Shown here one piece after another: positions 56,386-64,000 of a stretch of DNA of 64,000 bases. The stretch covers positions 24,719,692-24,783,691 of the forward strand of contig CM041298.1 in NCBI GenBank assembly GCA_023052935.1, written 5' to 3'. Within the stretch, counting starts at the first letter, position 1. Each line of letters opens with the position of its first letter. Under the pieces are notes generated by a model, which had not been told where the DNA came from, searched no databases, and saw only the letters and a list, made by a program, of their open reading frames with translations. The position numbers and the translations under genes were made by a program. This DNA is from Piezodorus guildinii (Eukaryota; Arthropoda; Insecta; Hemiptera; Pentatomidae).

Positions 56386-57250
56386 AAACAAAGTTTATTT
56401 AAAATATAACAGTAATAAATCGAATAAAATAAGAATCGTTTAAGATAAAAAATAAACTGAACCAATACTGATTTTTTGACTAACCTATGTTTTTAATTTC
56501 GATTAAATATTATAACTAATATACGTTATAAAATAAACATAATATTTTCTTGCTAAGTAAACTTTTCGTTAAGATGAGCTCATAATCCCTAAACTTAAAA
56601 GAAACCATATTTAAATTTCATCCGTACGAAGAATGTAGGATCCCTAGTTATTATAAAGAATAACATATACATGCTAATACATGTAGGTTATGGATAACCT
56701 GTGAAGAAATAGGACCTGAAATTATTAATATATTGAACATGGTAGAAAAACTTTTAAATATCTAAGAGTATAGGTATTCTAAATTATGCTTCAAAGAAAA
56801 TTGCCTCCACCGTAATCCGTTATTAGCAATATACAATTGGCGTTTCCAATCGAGAAGACTTCTGGATAACATCCAATAAGGAAATGTGTTTGTTGAAAAA
56901 AATCCAGCCAATATCAGTAGAACGCTGAACAAATATAAACAAGCCTATATGAGAAAAACTTGGAAAATTTACAATCTTTACAGGTTTTAATGAACATTTG
57001 AACCATTTTTTACTATAGCCAACAAAAAGCCAATTATTTATTGTTATCCACAAATTTTAAGTACAGTACATTATCGATCCAAATTAGATTATCTGGAAAA
57101 CATGTGAAAAAAATATCTGTAAACAAAATTATTCAAATAATGATTTCTCAAAATGAGTGTAAAATTTGCAATACAAGAAGGAAACACGCTACCATAACAT
57201 ATTTAAATGACCGGTATATATATAAATATAATATTTAGATATAAATATTA
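56386..57250. other. AT-rich stretch without gene
   Basis: No supported frame. Confidence 0.45.
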
Positions 57251-57311
57251 GTAGATAAGAATTGGGCGAGCTGGCGCACTTTTTTGAGGAGCCAATCAGA
57301 TGCCAGCATTT

Positions 57312-57491
57312 GGTCACGTGACCTATGGCGGGAGATTTGAATTTGAATTTCGATCACGACCTAACCTTAACCACGCTGGTTCGCGCCATCGACCTAACCT
57401 AAACCACTAAGCCACGCCCCTTTTTAGTCACGTCTTCCTTTATCAACCTAACCTAAACCACTAAGCCACGCCCCTTTTTGGTCACGTGACC
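57312..57491. promoter_or_regulatory. Two GGTCACGTGACC palindromes with duplicated linker
   Basis: Perfect 12 bp palindromes around the E-box CACGTG at 57312-57323 and 57480-57491. Between them acctaaaccactaagccacg followed by cccctttttNgtcacgt occurs twice (57396-57436 and 57451-57487). E-box palindromes bind bHLH-ZIP factors in animals. More CACGTG cores lie at 59927-59932 and 60120-60125. Confidence 0.6.
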
Positions 57492-57510
57492 CCTGTTTGA
57501 GGGTATTAAG

Positions 57511-58125
57511 TCTTTATAAAGCATGAGTCTACCCGGCGTCCATTTTCTTTTCCCTACGTTTTGGGCTAATTTAGTCTTTATAAAGCATGAGTCTACACGT
57601 CCGCCATTTTCTTTTATGACGTCACAATTTACAAAGCATGAGTCTACCACGCGCCCATTTTCTTTTCCCTACGTTTTGGGCTAATTTAGTATTTATAAAG
57701 CATGAGTCTACACGTCCGCCATTTTCTTTTATGACGTCACAATTTACAAAGCATGAGTCTACCACGCGCCCATTTTCTTTTCCCTACGTTTTGGGCTAAT
57801 TTAGTATTTATAAAGCATGAGTCTACCCGTCCGCCATTTTCTTTTATGACGTCACAATTTACAAAGCATGAGTCTACCCGACGCCCATTTCCTTTTCCCT
57901 ACGTTTTGGGCTAATTTAGTATTTATAAAGCATGAGTCTACCCGTCCGCCATTTTCTTTTATGACGTCACAATTTACAAAGCATGAGTCTACCCGACGCC
58001 AATTTCCTTTTCCCTACGTTTTGGGCTAATTTAGTATTTATAAAGCATGAGTCTACCCTTCCGCCATTTTGTTTTATAACATAACAATGTAAACAGCATG
58101 AGTCTACCCGGACGCCATTTTGCTC
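57511..58125. repeat. 115 bp tandem array, five units with two half-units each
   Basis: The phrase gcatgagtctac recurs at 57521, 57584, 57636, 57700, 57751, 57814, 57866, 57930, 57981, 58044 and 58096, alternating 63-64 and 51-52 bp. Each unit holds one half with cattttcttttccctacgtt and ttgggctaatttagt and one with cgccattttcttttatgacg and tcac. Perfect TGACGTCA (cAMP-response-element palindrome) occurs at 57617, 57732, 57847 and 57962, exactly 115 bp apart; the fifth unit has lost it. CGCCAT is a YY1-like motif. Confidence 0.97.
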
Positions 58126-58545
58126 CCCCCACTCCTGCATTAGTTAACCAATCAGAGTACCTAACTTGAGAGTTCCTCCCGGCTAGGTCCGATGGTCAAA
58201 TTGTAATGTGTGCTTTTACGAAACCTTTCAAACTGTGACATAACCTTACTATTGTTTACATTTATTGAAACCTCCCTTACTGTTACATAACCTTCTCATT
58301 GTTTACATTTTGCTCCCCCCACTCCTTCAATAGTTAACCAATGAGAGTGCCTAACTTGAGAGTTTATAAAGCATGAGTCTACCCGGCGTCCATTTTCTTT
58401 TCCCTACGTTTTGGGCTAATTTAGTCTTTATAAAGCATGAGTCTACCCGGCGTCCATCTTCTTTTCCCTACGGTTTGGGCGTGTTTAGTATTTATAAAGC
58501 ATGAGTCTACCCGGACGCCCTTTTGTTTTTATGACGTCACCATTT
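58118..58545. repeat. 190 bp duplication and renewed array units
   Basis: tgctccccccactcct with ttaaccaat and cctaacttgagagtt occurs at 58121 and again at 58311. Array half-units restart at 58371, 58434 and 58499, ending with another TGACGTCA at 58532-58539. Confidence 0.9.
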
Positions 58546-58649
58546 AAATAATGTAAACCTGTTCGAGCATGCAGCGACATGTCGAATCATGTAGAAACAG
58601 ATTTGTGCAAGTACAAACAGGTTTGAATCATGTTTAAACATGCAGGTAA

Positions 58650-59370
58650 GTGAAACGTAAACATGGACTTTGAACCTTCTTAGTGGCTTTAATATAAAAG
58701 ATTGTTATAGGGCTTCTTAATCCTATACAGCTTTGAACTTTGATCTTTAATCCTACATTTTAAGTAGCGATAAAAATTTCCTTAAGCTTAAACGTAAACA
58801 TGGACTTTGAACCTTCTTAATGCCTTTAATAAAAACATCGTTATACGGCTTCTTAATCCTGTACAGCTTTGAACTTTGATCCTTAATCCTAATATTTAAA
58901 TAGCGATAAAAGGTTCCTTAAGCTCTTGGACTACGGTCTATTATCTTCCTACGTGTAATGATTTTTAATCCTATATAGCTTTGAACTTTGATTCTTAATC
59001 CTACTATTTAAATAGCGATAAAAGGCTCCTTAAGCTCTGAGACTTTGAAGCATTATTATATATATAAATATAATGCGGACCTTGTACGTTTCATGTCTTA
59101 GTATAGTAAATCCCTAAAGATTTAATCGTAAAAAAGATAAATTTAAGACGTCAATATCAACTTCGTACTGATAATTGCTTAAAGTATAAATATTCCTTAA
59201 GCTCTGAGACTTTGAACCATTACCCTCTTAAGTATATATATAAATATAATGCGGATTTTGTACGTTTTATCTCTTAGTATAGTAAAAAGATTTAATCGTA
59301 AACAAGATAAATTTAAGACGTAAATATCAACTTTGTTCTAATAATTGCGGAAAGTATAAATATATAATAA
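58650..59370. repeat. Two tandem blocks, 138 bp and 166 bp periods
   Basis: Block one (acgtaaacatggactttgaa, agctttgaactttgat, agcgataaaa) at 58654 and 58792, with a partial third at 58960. Block two (ccttaagctctgagactttg, aatataatgcgga, agataaatttaagacgt) at 59028 and 59194. Non-coding. Confidence 0.9.
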
Positions 59371-59899
59371 TATAAAACTTGTACCTATTTCGGTAGGCGA
59401 ATATAATTTTTTAATATATTTTTTCAACCGTTTTAATTGTTTTCTCAACTTCTTAGACCATTTTTTTACCTTTTCTATGTATTATTTACTTATCATTAAC
59501 AATTCTGCTTTAGAATTGCTATTTCGCGATGTTTTCGGAAGAGTTCGTCTCGGCCGGCTTCGGTCTTCTACCTCACCTAGTTGGACAATCTCTAATCCTT
59601 CCGAAAGAAATAAACAATGATATCGTTAATTCTATCGAAAAAACAACTAACTAGTGTTATCTCTTGCTAAGGTATTATCAATAATATAGCCGTGAATAAT
59701 GATACACTACATCGTAATTATTTCGTATTACACGAGTTTATCGCATCATTATATAGTCGTTAAGTAATCAAAGTTTAGAACCTTTTTCAGTTCAATATTG
59801 AGCCTTCAGCTCTTTGATTTTGAATTTTTAATCTTTAAAAACATAATAAAAATAGTACGTTATGACAGAAAATTTCAATAAACACCTCTATCTAACTTT
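59371..59899. other. Non-repeated spacer
   Basis: No supported gene; AT-rich with a pyrimidine-rich patch at 59440-59600. Confidence 0.5.
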
Positions 59900-60370
59900 A
59901 ACTAGTATACGACGCCCACTATTAATCACGTGACCTATGAACACATCCCCTTATTGTTCATGCCTTTTTCTAATCAGCTAATCAAATTGCTCCATTTTAT
60001 GGATTTGAAAGTTCCTTCCGGCTAGGTACGGTGGTCATCGCTAACCTACTAATTGTATTTATATAAATTCAATCAACATTTCGACCTAAACGTAACTAAC
60101 ATACAATTCCCTTTTTAATCACGTGACCCTGGGACCCTGTTCTTATCATTCATACCCATCTCTAATCGGTGCTCTATTTTAAGCATCTGAAAGTTTGATC
60201 CGGCGAAGTCCGATGACACTTGCTAACCTACTCATTGTACTTATATTTTACGCATGCAAAAGTTCCTCCCGGCTAGTTCCGATGGTACTCGCTAGCTTAC
60301 TCATTGTACTTATAATTTAAATATCCGAAAGTTCCTCCCGCTTAGTTCTGATGATAATCGCGGACCCATT
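59900..60370. repeat. Degenerate repeat block with CACGTG and ggctag units
   Basis: gaaagttccttccggctagg (60008), gaaagtttgatccggcgaag (60190), aaagttcctcccggctagtt (60259) and gaaagttcctcccgcttagt (60321) each precede a ccgatgg- or tgatg-like phrase; three of them also have cattgta/tttata. A related ggttcctcccggctagg-like phrase is at 58172. Two CACGTG cores lie in it. Confidence 0.8.
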
Positions 60371-61025
60371 GTCAAGTTTACTTTTGTTTTTCTTTTTTTT
60401 TTTTTAAGCCTTCCTAACTGTTACATAACCTTCTCAATAAATGAAAATTTAGTAGCATGTTCAATAGTATAATTTTCGGTAATATTTCTATACCTTTCTT
60501 ATTTAATTTAATTGTCTCCTAACTTAGTCGCAGAACATACAGTACCTTATAAAATATCCGCAAGAGCGCAGCACCCACTCTATTTTGTAATATGTCCAAC
60601 AGGGTGCAGCTCCTATTCCTTTGGGATTGTATATGTTATCTTCCCAATAATGTTTTGTAGAGGCTGAGTGTGCCCAACCGCCATTTTGTTTTATGGCGCC
60701 ACCATGTTTGAAGCATAAATATTTATATACACAATGATATAAAACTTCATTTTCGACCTATTACGGTCGGAAATTTATTTTTTATACATAATATTTTCAG
60801 CATTTACAATTGTTTTTGCGCCTTCTCAGACGGTTATTTACCTGTCCGGACGATTACTTAATTTTAATCAACAACTATAGTCTACCCAGATCTGGATTAC
60901 CCTCATACTCGGAAAGCTTTGGCCTTCCCCCACTCCTTTTCATCCCAACATCGGTACACACCTCCTAATCCTTTAAGCCTTGGACTTTGAACAGATAATT
61001 CCTAAATTTTGTAAACAAAGTAGAC
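60371..61025. other. Upstream region of the zinc-finger gene
   Basis: Contains a further ccgccattttgttttatggc at about 60680-60699, like the array half-unit. Otherwise AT-rich and non-coding. Confidence 0.5.
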
Positions 61026-61033
61026 TATAAATA
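61026..61033 (+). promoter_or_regulatory. TATA box candidate
   Basis: TATAAATA inside gactataaataggg, about 350 bp before the ATG at 61381. An Inr-like TCAGTA lies at 61100, farther than the usual 25-30 bp, so the exact start site is unsure. Confidence 0.5.
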
Positions 61034-61380
61034 GGGATGGTTTTCTAGGCCTCTTTCCCATTCTCTTTTACAGCCTCTTGAAAGATAATTTTAAACGTGT
61101 CAGTACTGTTTTATTGAACTGTTTTTCATTTTGGCTTTAAATTGTAGATCATTATAAGTTTTTCAACTATTTTCCATTTTTCTTTTACCCTTCGGATTTT
61201 CTAATTTATCTTTCTTATTTTTAGAAGAAATTTATTCATTTATTATTTGCTATTTGTTTTTTTTTTTTTGTTTTGTTTTTTACGATTAATATTTTGATTA
61301 TTTCATTTATTTTTAAGTTTATTAATTATATCGCATTTAAATTGTTTTTTTTTTTTTTTTTTTATCATTCGTTTTCAATA

Positions 61381-62022
61381 ATGGCATCAGGTAACAATAA
61401 GTGTGGATATTGTGATAGAAATTTCAGCCGAAAAGATAGCAAACTACGTCACGAAAAGTCATGCTTGACAACTCAGAAACGGCGTACATGTGTTTCTTGC
61501 GGCGAGATTTTTTCGTCTCTAAACCAACTCATGAATCATTTACGTCGTTGTCAGAGAGAAACTCCCCTTGTCATGACGAAACGAAGGCGGTTGGAAATGG
61601 CTATAGGGCCTTTATTTGAAATCGAGACAGCGTTTGGAGGGGATATTAAGACTTTTTACCTTCCATGTTCTGAACCAATTGATGCTGTGGAATTTCTCTG
61701 CCATCAGACTGAAACATTATATCGATTAATTACAGAATTTTTGGCGGAATCAGATGCTCCTCTAAAATTCAATCTAGTTCTAGAGGCCACTTATGAAAAT
61801 ATTAGAGGGGAGACGTGCGATAGGGCGTTTAAAACCAAAAACATAACAATATCCGAAAGTTCTTCGGTCTTGAACAGTCTCAGTGGAAGCTACTCGAAAA
61901 TAGCTACCGAGATGGAGGATATGACAATAAAGGGGAGCGGTTGGTTCCTTAAAAGTCTAGACGGACTTCTTCTAAGAGTGAATCGATTTAGGCCTCTAGG
62001 TGCCTCAAGTCATGATAAATAA
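61381..62022 (+). CDS. Uncharacterised protein with two CCHC zinc fingers (213 aa)
   Basis: The start is the Met of MASGNNKCGYC; the frame is open upstream, but that part translates a T-rich leader and is not credible. Two zinc fingers of C2HC form: Cys8, Cys11, His24, Cys28 and Cys37, Cys40, His53, Cys57 (CX2CX12HX3C each), with basic residues between, typical of nucleic-acid or protein-binding fingers. Residues 70-213 form an alpha/beta domain I cannot assign; it ends with KGSGWFLKSLDGLLLRVNRF and RPLGASS. I recall that GSGW...PL.GSS ending in arthropod proteins that are encoded beside, or fused to, family B DNA polymerases of mobile or virus-like elements, but could not check it. The frame is undamaged. 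No polymerase is in the window. The neighbour is the convergent gene at 63092-63518. An AATAAA lies at about 62178. Confidence 0.8.
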   Translation: MASGNNKCGYCDRNFSRKDSKLRHEKSCLTTQKRRTCVSCGEIFSSLNQLMNHLRRCQRETPLVMTKRRRLEMAIGPLFEIETAFGGDIKTFYLPCSEPIDAVEFLCHQTETLYRLITEFLAESDAPLKFNLVLEATYENIRGETCDRAFKTKNITISESSSVLNSLSGSYSKIATEMEDMTIKGSGWFLKSLDGLLLRVNRFRPLGASSHDK

Positions 62023-62177
62023 ACTAATTATTTAATGATTAAATTAAATGAATACAAACCAGTTTCTTTCTTTTCTTTATTATAAGAACGTTGTTATATT
62101 TTTATTTACTCAAGTGAAATACTACTTTTGTCCAAGAGAAAAACTTATTATTTTCTTTCTTTATTTATTTTTTATTC

Positions 62178-62183
62178 AATAAA
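62178..62183 (+). terminator. Polyadenylation signal candidate
   Basis: AATAAA within ttcaataaagg, about 155 bp after the stop of the zinc-finger gene. Confidence 0.45.
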
Positions 62184-62189
62184 GGTTTA

Positions 62190-63030
62190 ATTTATCACTT
62201 GTTAAGGTTTTACATAATTTTTTTATTATTTTAAAGATATGTATTCTTTATTGGTATTTATATTTATTTAAAAAATATACACACTTAAAAATATGGCCAA
62301 ATGAAATAAGGTTTAAAGAAAGTTTTATATTATTTATCGTTCCGGATGCTGTTTAAGAGAGCTTTTTTTTTTTTTATTTTTTATTTTTGCTGATATAATA
62401 TTGTTGTTTTTATTTTTAAACCAAAGTATGTATGTGTGATGGAATGGATGGGTCCCTGGCGTGGCTCTAAAGGCTCCTAAACCTAAAAGGAATGAGTGTT
62501 GTGGTTCCAAGAGAGGTTTACCAAAAACCTGGAAACCTTAACAAACAGATAAATAAATATGTGTTAAAAAATATTTACAACGATTTTATACCAGCACACC
62601 TTCTCTATGCACTCACACCTTGACGAGGTGGGAAGGCTTACTTCTAAATTATATTTAGAAAACCAAGATGAGTGTAAAAAAAAAAAAATAATAATAAAAA
62701 AAAAATAAAATAAATAAATAAATCATATGTAATTCGCTTAAAAACAACTTAATATTTGTTAAGTTTTTACATTTTCTGTCATGAACTTTGAACTTTTTAA
62801 TCCTTTTATGATATCAGGATAGGTGAAGTGGCCTTTGAACCAGTAATTCTCAGCCATCAAACATTGTTATTATTTCTCTATATTTTTAATAATTTTGACT
62901 TGAAAAAATGAGGAATCATTTTTTTATGAAATATATAGGTCTTTATTAATAATTTAATGATATAATATTTTAGTAACACTATTGAAAATGGGTACAAAGG
63001 GGAAATAAAAAAAAAAATAAAAAAACGGCA
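62190..63030. other. Intergenic region between the convergent genes
   Basis: AT-rich. A GC-richer patch at 62437-62640 (tgggtccctggcgtggctct, caccttgacgaggtgggaag) looks like part of a repeat I cannot name. No frame. Confidence 0.4.
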
Positions 63031-63091
63031 TAAGGAAACAAAAAATATTTATTATATCCAAATACTGTTATGTACAGCAAATAAAACACCA

Positions 63092-63518
63092 TTAAATAAA
63101 TGAAATTTCATCTTTAAAACAAACTCTCCCTTTATATATTAATGATATCATCTCATTATTATTGTTGAAAGCTACAATCTCTTCATCCGACATCTTAAAT
63201 CTTTTAGGAAGATATACTCTGATTGTATTATCATGATCCTTCAACGTGGCGACCAACGCTAACCCTAATTTGGTCTTAAGATGCTCCAATTCCGCTATGA
63301 TGTATGGCCGCCCGATTTCAATATCCTTCAGTTTACACACTAAACGAGCGTCATCGTTTAAATGATTCAATAACTTTTTGAAGTCCCTCGCAGAACTAAA
63401 AATAGAGAAAAAAACAAAACAGGTGTTTAGGATAAATATGGTAAGAAAAAAACTCTATTAAAAAAAAAATAATAATAATGAGATATTATTAAAGTAATAA
63501 ATATACTTACGAATTCAT
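63092..63518 (-). CDS. Uncharacterised small protein, possible OB-fold (103 aa, two exons)
   Basis: Exon 1 is 63518-63511 (ATG and five more bases). The donor GTAAGT follows at once, the intron is 63510-63396 (115 bp, GT...AG, pyrimidine-rich acceptor ctatttttag), and exon 2 is 63395-63092. The joined length is exactly 104 codons, and the splice adds the conserved-looking SSARDFKKLL start. The longest single-exon frame would begin at a TTG. The middle reads GRPYIIAELEHLKTKLGLAL and ends its core with IRVYLPKRF, a pattern of beta strands like small single-stranded-DNA-binding OB folds, but that is inference. AATAAA for this strand lies near 63049-63054. It converges with the zinc-finger gene. 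Confidence 0.72.
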
Positions 63519-63633
63519 GACGATTGATATGATGATGATGTAAAACAATATGCTACGATCGGATGCTAGAACGAAAATGAATCCCTAGGTACTCACTCGT
63601 CAAGGACTATTAGTTGTGTGCATGCACGCTAGT

Positions 63634-63644
63634 TGCGCATGCGC
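63634..63644. promoter_or_regulatory. TGCGCATGCGC motif in the upstream region
   Basis: Matches the NRF-1-type palindrome and lies 116 bp upstream of the ATG of the minus-strand gene, next to a second alternating purine-pyrimidine patch gtgtgcatgcacgc. No TATA box is seen here. Confidence 0.45.
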
Positions 63645-63788
63645 TAACCCCCCTCCCTTCTTCCCCTCCACCAACCTCACTCCTACTCTTACCATCACTC
63701 GTCCAATTTCAAACAATCATTTTCACGATTGTCAATTCTCTGTCACTAATTAGGACATTATTTTTTGTTAATATTCATATTTGATATA

Positions 63789-63837
63789 CTCTCTCTCTCA
63801 CTCTCTCTCTCTCACTCTCTCTCTCTCTCTCTCTCTC
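63789..63837. repeat. CT/GA microsatellite
   Basis: About 24 CT repeats with three CA interruptions. GA on the minus strand could bind GAGA factor upstream of the small gene. Confidence 0.9.
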
Positions 63838-64000
63838 GAAATTCAATAATTCATTAAGTTATTGGAAACATCAAGACTCTCATGTAGAATTAGATCGTGA
63901 AGGTTTTTATTGAGCATATCGCGATTAGGAAATCTTCCAGAAATATAAGTTGCTAAACATCAACGTATAAGCATTTGATGCTAATTGGAAATGTAATAAC
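63838..64000. other. Right edge, unassigned
   Basis: No domain recognised in any frame. Confidence 0.4.

Noticed and set aside
57511..58125. CRISPR-like array
   Set aside because: Eukaryotic sequence. The units are 115 bp tandem repeats with conserved spacers, not unique ones.
61273..61380. Hydrophobic, phenylalanine-rich N-terminus upstream of the zinc-finger protein, looking like a membrane anchor
   Set aside because: It translates T-runs of the leader; the Met at 61381 starts the recognisable protein.

Overview
This window is nuclear DNA of an animal, most likely an arthropod and probably an insect. It is AT-rich and intron-bearing, and it is crowded with transposable elements typical of insects: jockey-, R1- and RTE-like LINEs, cecropia-type mariners, a Tc1-like transposon, a Ty3/gypsy element primed by tRNA-Phe, tRNA-derived SINEs and a DINE-1-like non-autonomous family. 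The sequence does not let me name a species or order. I see no ordinary conserved host gene.

Layout. 1-5 kb: a damaged minus-strand jockey-type LINE (ORF1 and ORF2) that runs off the left edge. 5-12 kb: scrambled RTE-like and jockey-like fragments, including an RTE-like copy cleanly nested in a jockey-like one. 12-23 kb: inverted-repeat elements, SINEs, an R1-like tail, a deleted mariner copy and a Helitron-like end. 23-27 kb: a deleted mariner and a Tc1-like element carrying a LINE. 27-32 kb: nested LINE insertions and DINE-1-like copies. 32.9-38.3 kb: a complete gypsy retrotransposon with identical 180 bp LTRs inside a TA microsatellite. 38-56 kb: a probable solo LTR, several LINEs, a second deleted mariner, a triple-nested repeat stack, a 14 bp-TSD element with long inverted repeats, and three full-length copies (906-910 bp without the nested insert) of the DINE-1-like family.

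57.2-63.9 kb is different. It begins with palindromic CACGTG sites and a 115 bp tandem array with a perfect TGACGTCA in most units. Two further repeat blocks follow, then two convergent, undamaged genes. One is a 213-residue protein with two CCHC zinc fingers (61381-62022, plus, with an upstream TATA box). The other is a 103-residue protein read from two exons (63518-63092, minus). Intact frames amid ruined elements make this the most likely place for an undescribed system. From memory, such protein pairs accompany protein-primed DNA polymerase B-type mobile or virus-like elements in arthropod genomes; I could not verify this.

The rest is a stratified record of insertions. Target-site duplications and nesting give relative ages in at least six places. 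The gypsy element is the youngest datable event.
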